Below, piece by piece: positions 1 to 7,210 of a stretch of 64,000 nt of DNA (positions are counted from its first letter, which is position 1; the number at the start of each line of letters is the position of its first letter). The translations under genes were made by a program, and so were the position numbers. The DNA is from a virus. The DNA lies in the IMG/VR virus record IMGVR_UViG_3300027777_000002, positions 1-64,000 of that record; one strand, written 5' to 3'. A model generated the notes under the pieces. That model worked only from the letters and a program-made list of their open reading frames with translations, was not told the DNA's origin and did no database searches.

Positions 1-92
1 AGCAACTCATCTTTTGTATAGGCTTTAGTGCGTGGTTCGCCATCTTCTAACCATTGACCAGCTTTCCATTCTTCAAATGTTTTGTATATCAT
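1..92 (-). CDS. hypothetical protein, 3' part outside window
   Basis: An ATG at 92-90 opens a leftward frame that stays open to the window edge (30 residues, starting MIYKTFEEWKAGQW). A purine-rich AAGAAAGG lies about ten bases upstream, and the gene follows the stop of its upstream neighbour by 16 bp, as is usual in this operon. The function cannot be judged from the fragment. Confidence 0.6.
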   Translation of the reverse strand, partial: MIYKTFEEWKAGQWLEDGEPRTKAYTKDEL

Positions 93-108
93 TTCTCTTG
101 TGCCTTTC

Positions 109-336
109 TTAATTTAAAGTCCTGTTTTCCAAGTCGTCTAACACACGTTGACCAATCTCAGCCGCCGTTTCAGTAAGTAGTATTGGAACTTCCATCTCAT
201 CAATGTTTAGTCCGCATACCTTTACTGTGTTTGTTTCGCTATTGGCTACTACGATTACAATAGATATGTTTGGGTCATCTGCCGAAGTATTTAAAATATC
301 TCGCATTGTTTCTAAAGCGTCTGTTGTATTTATCAT
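109..336 (-). CDS. hypothetical protein, 75 aa
   Basis: This is a small acidic protein starting MINTTDALETMRD, with a central run of hydrophobic beta-strand-like residues (SIVIVVANSE) and a charged C-terminus. No signal peptide or membrane segment is seen. Its ATG overlaps the TGA of the upstream VRR-NUC gene (ATGA), so the two are probably translationally coupled. I do not recognise the family. Confidence 0.65.
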   Translation of the reverse strand: MINTTDALETMRDILNTSADDPNISIVIVVANSETNTVKVCGLNIDEMEVPILLTETAAEIGQRVLDDLENRTLN

Positions 337-653
337 CTGTATTCTTTCAGGTCGTTTACGTCGTTTATTGCATCTAACAAATGCGTTACTGTATCAAGGT
401 TGTTTTCATCTACTACTACTGCTACACCTTCAGCATCTTCTATCTTCCTAAGTTCAGCTTCTTGTAATGCCGTTGCCGTATTACCGCCAGCCTTACATTC
501 TATCGCAATGAACTTGCCTTTATGACACACAATGATATCGGGTATACCCGAACGTCCATAGCCACCCATGACAGGATAAAAATAGTATGCGCCGTAAGCT
601 TTAAGTATCTTCGTTACCGAGTCCTTGACTTTCTTCTCCGGTGTCTTCGCCAT
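333..653 (-). CDS. VRR-NUC domain nuclease, 106 aa
   Basis: This is a stand-alone VRR-NUC nuclease of the PD-(D/E)XK superfamily, about the usual length for phage copies. The core is visible: an N-terminal helix with Glu6, a G-x-PD motif (SGIPDII, Asp39), the ECK catalytic strand (AIECKAG, Glu52 and Lys54) and a following Gln in TALQ. Family members cut branched or single-strand-containing DNA in repair and replication. Here it probably acts in phage DNA processing, beside zinc-ribbon genes in the early operon. It overlaps the upstream gene by 53 bp and the downstream gene by 4 bp. Confidence 0.85.
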   Translation of the reverse strand: MAKTPEKKVKDSVTKILKAYGAYYFYPVMGGYGRSGIPDIIVCHKGKFIAIECKAGGNTATALQEAELRKIEDAEGVAVVVDENNLDTVTHLLDAINDVNDLKEYR

Positions 654-831
654 CAGCTTCCTCCTCGTCTGCTTGCTCTACTGTTAGATCGCTTACTGGC
701 ATCTCGATTGTTGATACTCGAAACCCACAGTTCTCGCACACTTGTCTGCGCCTTGTCCATGTGGGGCTTTGTGATGCTATGCGTGTTTGCGTAGTGATTA
801 GTTTGGTTTCGCAGTCAGGGCAGTTTCTCAT
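601..831 (-). CDS. zinc-ribbon protein, 76 aa
   Basis: The N-terminal half has a two-CxxC zinc ribbon (CPDC at 4-7 and CENC at 32-35) with an arginine cluster RRRQ between, an arrangement like the N-terminal zinc ribbon of NrdR or the Ogr/Delta activators. The C-terminal half is a very acidic tail. It may be a nucleic-acid or RNA-polymerase-binding adaptor; that is inference. Its ATG directly follows the TAA of the upstream gene. Confidence 0.7.
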   Translation of the reverse strand: MRNCPDCETKLITTQTRIASQSPTWTRRRQVCENCGFRVSTIEMPVSDLTVEQADEEEADGEDTGEESQGLGNEDT

Positions 832-996
832 TTAGCACCGCCCGTCCATATCAAAATCATCTTCTTGTAGTGCGCTTGCTTTCTGTATCAAACGACTAAA
901 CCTTTCTAGCTTCACAATATCACGCATAACTTCGTGCCTACCAAGTCCAGCCGTTAAAGCCAACTTGACTACTTCTTCTCTACTTAACTCTTCCAT
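832..996 (-). CDS. hypothetical helical protein, 54 aa
   Basis: The start is set at the ATG at 996 (MEELSREEVVKLAL). A longer frame upstream runs antisense-style through the neighbouring gene and is rejected. The product is charged and helical, with an acidic C-terminus. It starts two bases after the TAA of the upstream gene. Unknown function. Confidence 0.6.
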   Translation of the reverse strand: MEELSREEVVKLALTAGLGRHEVMRDIVKLERFSRLIQKASALQEDDFDMDGRC

Positions 997-997
997 A

Positions 998-1306
998 TTA
1001 TGCCTTTGACCAAATATACAAACCATAAATAAACAGACTGAATGATAATACCGCCAGTAAAGCCCCAATAATACTATCAGAAATGTAGCGCAGCAGCACA
1101 TCAAAATCCGATTCGCATTTCCAAAACGGCGTGGCATAGTCAGCATCTTTAAATGCTTCTGATGCAGAACGATATGTCTTACCTACTTCCCTTGTTAAAT
1201 CAAAGTTGTAGTTGTTTCTATCCCTGTCAATAGCGTCTTGTATGTTGGTTGACGTTGGGTTATACAAGCGGTCAGCTTTCTTACGTCTGAATTTAGTGAC
1301 TACCAT
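998..1306 (-). CDS. membrane-anchored hypothetical protein, 102 aa
   Basis: I place the start at the ATG at 1306 because AAGGAG lies about eight bases upstream; a further in-frame extension to 1381 has no such site and overlaps another small gene. The N-terminal ~75 residues are polar and rich in R/D/N. A single membrane helix (ISDSIIGALLAVLSFSLF) sits near the C-terminus, predicting a tail-anchored protein. No known family is recognised. Confidence 0.65.
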   Translation of the reverse strand: MVVTKFRRKKADRLYNPTSTNIQDAIDRDRNNYNFDLTREVGKTYRSASEAFKDADYATPFWKCESDFDVLLRYISDSIIGALLAVLSFSLFIYGLYIWSKA

Positions 1307-1443
1307 ATCTTCTCTCTCCTTATCTCTATAACTTCTTTTACAACGTGGATACCTACAACAATCCAATACGCAGTCCACCACCAGTTATTAGCATCGGACT
1401 CGTATAGAAAATATCCTACGAATATGGATAACATTTCAAACAT
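1300..1443 (-). CDS. small membrane protein, 47 aa
   Basis: This gene is hidden by its small size. The ATG at 1443 is preceded by AAGGAG at optimal spacing and the frame runs 47 codons (MFEMLSIFVGYFLYES...), ending in a TAG that overlaps the ATG of the next gene. It has two hydrophobic stretches (LSIFVGYFLY and WTAYWIVVGIHVV) and a basic tail, so it is probably an inner-membrane protein. Function unknown. Confidence 0.65.
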   Translation of the reverse strand: MFEMLSIFVGYFLYESDANNWWWTAYWIVVGIHVVKEVIEIRREKIW

Positions 1444-1453
1444 TTACTTCTCC

Positions 1454-1570
1454 TTAGTGTAGTCTGTGATACGCATGGGTGGGGTTTGCCAACATAGACT
1501 GTATTGCTTTATCTATGTCGTCAAACCACGCAATATGATAGCCTTTTCCATCATATACCTTAAAACTCAT
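1454..1570 (-). CDS. hypothetical protein, 38 aa
   Basis: This short ORF (MSFKVYDGKGYHIAWFDD...) starts inside the stop of the DUF3310 gene (TAAATGAG) and ends in the Shine-Dalgarno region of the next small gene. Its sequence alternates hydrophobic and charged residues like a folded beta-alpha unit. Evidence is position, tight spacing and lack of any competing frame. Function unknown. Confidence 0.5.
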   Translation of the reverse strand: MSFKVYDGKGYHIAWFDDIDKAIQSMLANPTHAYHRLH

Positions 1571-1878
1571 TTACTTCTTTCTTCTCTGACGGCTAACTCA
1601 TCTTGCAGATACCAAATTGCTTTTCGTAAGTCCTCAATGGCATCACGCTTTAAGTCGCATCTCCAAATGTATTTGACTGCGTTACCCAAGTTGTATCCCA
1701 TGTGCCGAGTGATTTCTATACACTCCACACCGCTAGGGTGTGAGGTGTAGTGCTTGGGGTGATTGACTTGGTCGGGTTTGATAATTAGTTTCTCAGCTTG
1801 TTGTGCGGTTATAGCTGGTAATACTGTATCGTCCTCAAAGTATTTCCATCCATAAAAAGGGATTGGCTCTTCTATCAT
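1567..1878 (-). CDS. DUF3310 family protein, 103 aa
   Basis: The protein carries the DUF3310 signature: DQVNHPKHYTS, a GVECIEI strand, then GNAVKYIWRC and DLRKAIWYLQDEL. It spans roughly residues 36-97 after a short variable N-terminus. The family is widespread in phages, sometimes labelled nucleotide kinase, without firm biochemical proof. It is part of the tightly coupled early operon, with 4-bp overlaps at both ends. Confidence 0.85.
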   Translation of the reverse strand: MIEEPIPFYGWKYFEDDTVLPAITAQQAEKLIIKPDQVNHPKHYTSHPSGVECIEITRHMGYNLGNAVKYIWRCDLKRDAIEDLRKAIWYLQDELAVREERSK

Positions 1879-2120
1879 TTCTTCTTCTCCTTAGTTGGTT
1901 TGGTTAGTGTTGCGTGTTCTGCTCTGTGTAGCTCCATAACTGTGTCGCTTAACTTCTGTAGCTTTTCTTCCATGACCCCAATCATTTCAGCTATACCCCA
2001 TATAGCCCCACTTTCGGGGTCGGTTGTAATACGCTCCGCTACAATCTCAGCCACATCTTTGATACTACTTAAGCGGTATGAGATTACATCTATGTCGTTA
2101 CTAATTTCCCAATAACTCAT
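1875..2120 (-). CDS. hypothetical helical protein, 81 aa
   Basis: It starts at an ATG preceded by AAAGGAG and overlaps the TGA of the upstream zinc-ribbon gene. The product (MSYWEISNDIDVISYRL...) is predicted all-helical, with a Lys-rich C-terminus (TKEKKK). It has no cysteines, membrane segment or recognised motif. Confidence 0.65.
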   Translation of the reverse strand: MSYWEISNDIDVISYRLSSIKDVAEIVAERITTDPESGAIWGIAEMIGVMEEKLQKLSDTVMELHRAEHATLTKPTKEKKK

Positions 2121-2335
2121 TTCACTTCTCCTTTAGGTTTAGATTGATACTTCTTTGCACTAATGTTTTTAAGACAGTTGGCGCACTTCCATCTTGTGCG
2201 CTTCCCTGTGGCTGTTGGCACTTCTTTACCGCCTTCCATGATTTGAAACGCATGGCATGAAGAACAATACTTTCTGCCTGTAATGTTCTGCGTAGCCTTG
2301 CGTATCTCCGCATGTGTTTTAGTTAGTTCGCCCAC
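2117..2335 (-). CDS. zinc-ribbon protein, 72 aa
   Basis: A GTG at 2335 with AGGGACGG just upstream is taken as start. Two CxxC knuckles (CSSC near residue 24 and CANC near residue 51) are separated by about 25 residues with a basic patch (GKRTRWK), which forms a treble-clef or ribbon fold. Such small phage ribbons usually bind nucleic acid. It overlaps both neighbours. Confidence 0.65.
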   Translation of the reverse strand: MGELTKTHAEIRKATQNITGRKYCSSCHAFQIMEGGKEVPTATGKRTRWKCANCLKNISAKKYQSKPKGEVK

Positions 2336-2537
2336 GTTTGCCGTCCCTTGCTGATGTTACATATAACAATTCATTTACAGGCAAAGCACCTAGTTTGATT
2401 AGGTCAGCTTCAATTCTCTTGCGTCCAGCTGGACCTACAAAAATGCCCTCATCATTGTAGCTTGGTATGTATAAGACTTGTCCTAGCTTATAGCATCTAT
2501 ACATATCTCTTGGGTGTGGTACATCTTTACTGCTCAT
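2319..2537 (-). CDS. hypothetical protein, 72 aa
   Basis: The product (MSSKDVPHPRDMYRCYKLGQ...) is basic, with a possible small beta fold in the middle (VLYIPSYNDEGIFVGP). It overlaps its upstream gene by 11 bp and its downstream gene by 17 bp, a pattern typical of genuine genes here. Function unknown. Confidence 0.6.
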   Translation of the reverse strand: MSSKDVPHPRDMYRCYKLGQVLYIPSYNDEGIFVGPAGRKRIEADLIKLGALPVNELLYVTSARDGKRGRTN

Positions 2538-2715
2538 TACTTTCTCCTAGTTGTTTAATTAAATTCTTTGCTTTGGTTTCATGCTTGTGCTCCAATGCGT
2601 CAAGCACCTGATCAAACAGAAATTCTTTTGACACTGGTTGCCCATGCCTACGCTTGGGCTTGTGCATGGTTTCAATAGCTACGTTGTTACGGATTGTTAT
2701 TGGGTTGTTTAACAT
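2527..2715 (-). CDS. hypothetical protein, 62 aa
   Basis: This is a short basic helical protein (MLNNPITIRNNVAIETMHK...) with a second half predicted as a long amphipathic helix ending in ESNEQ. It overlaps the 54-aa gene upstream by 7 bp. The codons of its QPVSK segment contain one of the four copies of a 12-base word discussed in the findings. Function unknown. Confidence 0.6.
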   Translation of the reverse strand: MLNNPITIRNNVAIETMHKPKRRHGQPVSKEFLFDQVLDALEHKHETKAKNLIKQLGESNEQ

Positions 2716-2873
2716 ATGTCCTCCTCAACGTCGTAAATTTCCCAAAGAATATCTACTGGCTTGTCTTCTACTTCTACATCTTGCATTTTTTCCCTAGCTT
2801 CTTCCCATGTATCAGCTTCCACATGGATTAGGAAATATTCTTTCTTAATAACCCAGCCTTTCCATTTCTTCAT
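2709..2873 (-). CDS. hypothetical protein, 54 aa
   Basis: This small gene has a perfect Shine-Dalgarno (AGGAGG, about 5 bases before the ATG at 2873). The product MKKWKGWVIKKEYFL... is rich in Trp and acidic residues and looks like one beta-beta-alpha unit; the segment EADTWEEAREKM resembles a stress-type small acidic domain seen in many phages. Function unknown. Confidence 0.7.
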   Translation of the reverse strand: MKKWKGWVIKKEYFLIHVEADTWEEAREKMQDVEVEDKPVDILWEIYDVEEDIC

Positions 2874-2881
2874 ACACCCTC

Positions 2882-3754
2882 CTAGAAACTAAGATTGGAT
2901 AGGATTGCATCAACGTCTTTCTTAACTGCGTGGCGAGTATCTAAGTCCTTACGCAGATCGCTTAACTCCATGCCGTCAATAGCGTTGTGTAACTTGATGC
3001 GTGCGTCTTCTAAGTCTGCATCTCCTGTGATGTTTAAGTCCTTGGCTAGACTGCATAACTCGTTGGCAGTATCTAACAGGCTAGCGTGGAACATACGAGG
3101 TTGTGCTTTCTGTCCCGCATAGTCAACAGTCAGACGATCAGACATACGCTTGAGGTGATCTTTGAGTCGTGTCTTGATGTCGGACATAGCGTGCTCGATG
3201 CGCTCATCAGCTAGCTTTGCTAACTTGTTTTGTAACTCTGCTTGTGCATCATTACCTACATCTACTCGGAAGTCACCCGAGGTAGGCACAGGCATATAGT
3301 TAACTCGGAACTCGAAGCGGTGCTTGATGTCGTCAGGTGTTGGATACTCGTTGCGGTTGAACATATCACCGAGAGCCATAGCCTGTGCAGTAATCAAGGT
3401 AGGATAAGTAACTACGAAATCATCTACCAACGCATTGAACTCATCCTCGTAGTCTTGCATACGCTGATTGAACTCCATGAACTTAGATGTGGTCAGCAAG
3501 CGCAAACCTGAGTCAGACCAAGGCAACGTAACGTCATACATATAAGTGCGAATACTACCTACGCATTGGTTGATTGTTTCTAACTCAGGGCGACCAGCGA
3601 GTAAGTTCTTGTTAACTCGAGCCGCACCTTTACTGCCTGCACTCTTACCGATCAATACTTCCTCGGTTGTTGTCTTGTCTAGCTTGCGTGCAGTCCATTG
3701 GCGAACATTAACTTCTACCAACATAGCACAAGTATCAATATTAAAGCGTGTCAT
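2882..3754 (-). CDS. DUF3150-like protein of a MoxR/VWA triad, 290 aa
   Basis: I assign this to the DUF3150-type family from its layout: an N-terminal VNVRQWTARKLDK segment, the central LPWSDSGLRLLTTSKFMEFNQRM block and a long helical C-terminus (residues ~170-285) that should form coiled coil. It lies downstream of a VWA/metallopeptidase gene and a MoxR-like ATPase, spaced 14 and 9 bp and each with its own AAGGAG. In other phages and bacteria the same three families occur together, which suggests one complex, perhaps a chaperone or remodelling machine. No enzymatic motif is visible in this member. Confidence 0.7.
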   Translation of the reverse strand: MTRFNIDTCAMLVEVNVRQWTARKLDKTTTEEVLIGKSAGSKGAARVNKNLLAGRPELETINQCVGSIRTYMYDVTLPWSDSGLRLLTTSKFMEFNQRMQDYEDEFNALVDDFVVTYPTLITAQAMALGDMFNRNEYPTPDDIKHRFEFRVNYMPVPTSGDFRVDVGNDAQAELQNKLAKLADERIEHAMSDIKTRLKDHLKRMSDRLTVDYAGQKAQPRMFHASLLDTANELCSLAKDLNITGDADLEDARIKLHNAIDGMELSDLRKDLDTRHAVKKDVDAILSNLSF

Positions 3755-3768
3755 GTAATTCTCCTTTG

Positions 3769-4971
3769 TTATGAATAGATACGAACAGTTTTACCCTTGT
3801 TGGACACGAATGAATCGTTGTCCACTACACCAAACAGAATCGGACAGTCGGGTAATATGTAGTCTGATTCTATGTAGCCGTCTGACAGAATGATGGTAGC
3901 CTTGGGCTTGATCTTGTGCTTGGTCATATACTCCGATACACAAGTAAGTCGTGTGCCACCACCACCATTGGGCTGTAACAAGTCAGGTATGCGGTGATAG
4001 TCTTGCGGTTTGAATATCTGCTCACCTTCGATGTCGCACTCCCACCATAGCACACGCACTTGCTCAGGCTTGACGTTCTCACAGATGCGAGCAATCTCAC
4101 CGAACACAGTCCCATACAAACCCATCATGGAACCTGACGTATCACAAGCTACTACTAACTCGCCTGTTGATTCGCTGAAGTGTGATGGCATGAGGATACC
4201 CTGTGGTAGTAAGCGCTTGTTAGGCGGTGCAAAGCGAGAGTAGTCATCACCCTCACATAGCGTAGTGATGAAGTCACGCATATGGTCACGCCAGTTGGTG
4301 TCACGCTTTTGTGTAAGTCTATCTAGCGCACTACCATTCTTGCCGTTGCCACGATCTTGCAAACGCTTCTGCAATATCTTGCCTTGATGTAACGCTTCGC
4401 TAATCTCCTGTGCAGTCTTCTCGCCTATCGCCTCGGCTAGCTTGCCCATGATGTGATTGTCTAACGGCTCACCACCCTCACCATTACCCGCCTCAGGGTC
4501 GCCACCCTTCTCCTCGCACTCTTTGATTAAGTCTTGCAACACCTCAACGAATGACCAACCGAAATACTTCTTATCGAGTAGAGGTGGGATTGTGGTTGTA
4601 TGCTCGACAAAGCTATGCGTTGGGTCTGTTTCCTCGATCATGCCGTTGACTACATAATCCATAGCCATGTTACATAAGCGAGGATACTTCTTGGACAACG
4701 CAATGTGAGCAGAGCAATGATGTAACGCTTTGTGCATTGACTCATGCAACACCAAGAAACGTAACTGCTTGCGGTTCAACGGCTCGATAAAGCTAGGCGC
4801 ATACCACACGTTGCGACCATCAGTCCCCGCAGTCACTACGTTCTCGTCATACACTACGTCACCCACATACACCACACCTGATAGTGTGGCGAACAATGGG
4901 CTATTACTGATGTCGACGTGCGCTGATACGATACGATCGTTAAGCGCCATCTTTTCCCATGTGCTAGACAT
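3769..4971 (-). CDS. VWA-like metallopeptidase (DUF2201 type), 400 aa
   Basis: Two domains are visible. The N-terminal part (residues ~10-125) contains a zincin motif HESMH at 76-80 with further histidines at 84-85. The C-terminal part (~265-400) is a von Willebrand A domain with the MIDAS signature DTSGS at 277-281 and a later LSDGY loop. An acidic, glycine-rich linker lies near residues 155-172. This matches the DUF2201 pair of N-terminal peptidase-like and C-terminal VWA domains. It is sandwiched between the MoxR-like ATPase and the DUF3150-like gene, so it is the likely VWA partner of that ATPase. Whether it cleaves anything is unknown. Confidence 0.8.
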   Translation of the reverse strand: MSSTWEKMALNDRIVSAHVDISNSPLFATLSGVVYVGDVVYDENVVTAGTDGRNVWYAPSFIEPLNRKQLRFLVLHESMHKALHHCSAHIALSKKYPRLCNMAMDYVVNGMIEETDPTHSFVEHTTTIPPLLDKKYFGWSFVEVLQDLIKECEEKGGDPEAGNGEGGEPLDNHIMGKLAEAIGEKTAQEISEALHQGKILQKRLQDRGNGKNGSALDRLTQKRDTNWRDHMRDFITTLCEGDDYSRFAPPNKRLLPQGILMPSHFSESTGELVVACDTSGSMMGLYGTVFGEIARICENVKPEQVRVLWWECDIEGEQIFKPQDYHRIPDLLQPNGGGGTRLTCVSEYMTKHKIKPKATIILSDGYIESDYILPDCPILFGVVDNDSFVSNKGKTVRIYS

Positions 4972-4980
4972 ACGTTCTCC

Positions 4981-6099
4981 TTATTTAGTTGTGAAGTAAA
5001 TCTTGTTATCTTGAAGCATGGATTGGAACGGCTTGACAGTCACGAACGTGGACACACGACTAGACTGTGCAAGGTTGTGGCAGAACATAGACTGCATCTC
5101 CTTACGCATACGCAAGACATACTCGCACACACCCTCGGCTTCCTCTCTGCTATTGGTCTGCGTGATGCACTTGAGAACTGTAATGATTTGTGCAACAGGA
5201 TTCTCAGGCACAGGGCATGACTTGGGTTCTTTGACTATGCGAGAGAACTGCGGTGTCTGCTCACCGAACTTGATGAAAGCCTTGAGAGCCTCGGCACTAG
5301 CCTCACCGATAGTGCCTGACAAAGACGCTAGCAAAGTCGGCTCGTCCATACCATCCTTGCTATACACGATGTCCGATGCGCCATGCAGAGAGCGTGGAGT
5401 TACATACGAAGTCTGTGCGATAGATGGATTGAAGATGTGCTGATTGTGTGCTTCCATCTTCTGACCATGATACTTACCGCCATCGTGGTAGTCGATGAAG
5501 CTATCAAACATCTGTGGGTGCTCATCAGTAAACGCAATAACCTCAGGAGATAAGCCACGATCAATAGCCCACTCTCGCCACTCGGGTTGTGTAGGCTTAC
5601 GCATCTTGACAAACACTAAGCGGTTACGCAAGTGCGCTTGAATCGAATCGCCCAAACCCTCGATAGATAAGTTGGTTGCACAGAACACTACGCTACCCTC
5701 GGGCATGTGATAGTTGCCTACCCTACGCTCATACACGATTGGTGCAAGCACGTCCTTGATATACTGCCGAGCCTTGGCAATCTCATCTAAGAACACAAGT
5801 GCGGGTCGTGCGCCATTGATACCTTTCTGATTGTCCTTGTGAACACCGAAGCGCTCGTTAGGTAACTCACGAGATACACCCTTCTCACGATCAATGTCAG
5901 GCATCCACACCGAGCCGTCAGATAACTGCGTGCAATCAATCGGGTCAACGTGAACGTGGTTGGCAAAGAACGGGTCGTTAGCTAAGTGATAGAACAGACC
6001 AGTCTTACCGATACCATTCTCACCCTCAACAATGATGGTGCGCTTGTGACCTACTGCCTTGATGAGTTGTGATACTTGCTTGAATGAAAGCATTGTCAT
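4981..6099 (-). CDS. MoxR-like AAA ATPase, 372 aa
   Basis: This is an AAA-type ATPase with Walker A GENGIGKT at 26-33, Walker B LVFLDE at 101-106 and a sensor-like FCATN around residue 147. Its size and the VWA gene just downstream place it near the MoxR/AAA_5 group, which works with VWA proteins in remodelling complexes. A 140-bp gap with repeated GAGTTGTGATACT words precedes it, so it may head its own transcription unit with the two genes downstream. Confidence 0.85.
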   Translation of the reverse strand: MTMLSFKQVSQLIKAVGHKRTIIVEGENGIGKTGLFYHLANDPFFANHVHVDPIDCTQLSDGSVWMPDIDREKGVSRELPNERFGVHKDNQKGINGARPALVFLDEIAKARQYIKDVLAPIVYERRVGNYHMPEGSVVFCATNLSIEGLGDSIQAHLRNRLVFVKMRKPTQPEWREWAIDRGLSPEVIAFTDEHPQMFDSFIDYHDGGKYHGQKMEAHNQHIFNPSIAQTSYVTPRSLHGASDIVYSKDGMDEPTLLASLSGTIGEASAEALKAFIKFGEQTPQFSRIVKEPKSCPVPENPVAQIITVLKCITQTNSREEAEGVCEYVLRMRKEMQSMFCHNLAQSSRVSTFVTVKPFQSMLQDNKIYFTTK

Positions 6100-6187
6100 A
6101 CGATATTTCCTTTCGAGTTGTGATACTACATATAGTGAGTTGATACTGTGCGCTACTATTAGTTGTAGCTTTCTTCTTAATGATACT
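6064..6187. repeat. direct repeats upstream of the ATPase triad
   Basis: The 13-mer GAGTTGTGATACT occurs at 6064-6076 and 6115-6127, a shortened form GAGTTGATACT at 6137-6147, and the core TGATACT again at 6181-6187. The first copy lies in the N-terminal codons of the ATPase gene; the rest fill the gap before it. Direct repeats in such a position suggest an operator for a DNA-binding protein. Confidence 0.5.
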
Positions 6188-6238
6188 GATTACCATATGC
6201 GCTAACATAGGGATATACCCTGCTACTACGGATAGTAG
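6100..6238. other. 139-bp gap without a gene
   Basis: This space separates the ATPase triad from the upstream gene. It contains the TGATACT repeats and two short inverted repeats (GCTAC...GTAGC near 6151-6169 and CTACTA...TAGTAG near 6222-6237). A frame that crosses it has low coding quality and was not accepted. It is probably a promoter/operator or processing region. Confidence 0.45.
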
Positions 6239-7210
6239 TTAGCTATACCACTTGCGTGGGATAGAGTCTTTGAACTGCCCCCAAGGTGTCTTGACTGTGC
6301 CTGTTTTCATACCGCTAATCTCAAGCACTCGGTTTACTAACGACTTCTTGAACTCGTCTGCTGTGATCTCGTTGCATATCTCACGCATCTTGAGGTTGTT
6401 AGCATCTATCTCCTCGGGTTTCTTACCCCATGTATGGAACAAACTACCTGACCAACGATCACCCTCAGGCACATAGTTATATATCCTATGGCTAGCAAGA
6501 ACGTCCATCACACCCTGACCTAGATCAAGGAAGTATTGGACAAAGTGTGGGTTATCAACCTCTAACTCGCTATCTGTGGCAGAGTGAACCCAACGGCGAT
6601 AGTCCTCAATGAACACAGGCTCTTTATGTTGCGTGCCAAATGGTGCGCCGTAGTCATCCTTGAAGGTAGCATGATCTTTGTATTCGTCTAGCCTGAACAT
6701 GGCTAGCGTGAGGAGTGTGTCTAGCTTGGTCTTGAAGTCCTTGCGCTTTTGCTTATCCTCGTTTGATGATCTGTATGTGTAGATGTCGAGGTGCTTGGAC
6801 TTATCTACGATCAGCTTACCGAAAGAATCAAACCACAAAGTTGCGCTTGGTTCGTTGTCTTGATAACCGCCTTGCACATACGGCACACATACTTGCTTGC
6901 CCTCGGTAGTTATTTGGTGGTAGTAGTTCAAGCCGTAGTCATACATAAAGATATTGGTAAGTTGACTACTGTAATACCGCATCTCTACCTTGCGTGTGCC
7001 ATCAGGTAGCGGTGGAAAGAACTTAGCCACGTTGGTGTTGTAAAGCCTGTAATAGATAGCGCCCGTTGCATCTTCTTTGTGGATACCCTTGTGCCAATTG
7101 CTTACGCCGTTAAGGTAGCGTGGGTTATCTGAATACTTCTTCCACTTCTGACTACGCTTTGGTGCTTTGCTGTTTTCGTAATGCTGTAATGCTTCTTCGT
7201 ATGTTCTCAT
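6239..7210 (-). CDS. hypothetical protein, 323 aa
   Basis: The start is the ATG at 7210, which has AAGGAG upstream and overlaps the TGA of the previous gene; a longer version to 7240 is unsupported. The protein (MRTYEEALQHYENSKAPKR...) is aromatic-rich and soluble, with a mix of helices and strands and no nucleotide-binding, metal or membrane motif that I recognise. Its place next to the ATPase triad may mean a related role, but no domain evidence supports this. Confidence 0.7.
   Translation of the reverse strand: MRTYEEALQHYENSKAPKRSQKWKKYSDNPRYLNGVSNWHKGIHKEDATGAIYYRLYNTNVAKFFPPLPDGTRKVEMRYYSSQLTNIFMYDYGLNYYHQITTEGKQVCVPYVQGGYQDNEPSATLWFDSFGKLIVDKSKHLDIYTYRSSNEDKQKRKDFKTKLDTLLTLAMFRLDEYKDHATFKDDYGAPFGTQHKEPVFIEDYRRWVHSATDSELEVDNPHFVQYFLDLGQGVMDVLASHRIYNYVPEGDRWSGSLFHTWGKKPEEIDANNLKMREICNEITADEFKKSLVNRVLEISGMKTGTVKTPWGQFKDSIPRKWYS

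Noticed and set aside
5018-5443. Rightward 141-codon frame inside the ATPase gene
   Set aside because: It is antisense to a well-supported AAA ATPase with intact motifs; Cys/Leu-rich composition is typical of a shadow.
6026-6208. Leftward frame overlapping the ATPase start
   Set aside because: It is composed of the TGATACT repeat region and the wrong frame of the ATPase gene, with no ribosome site.
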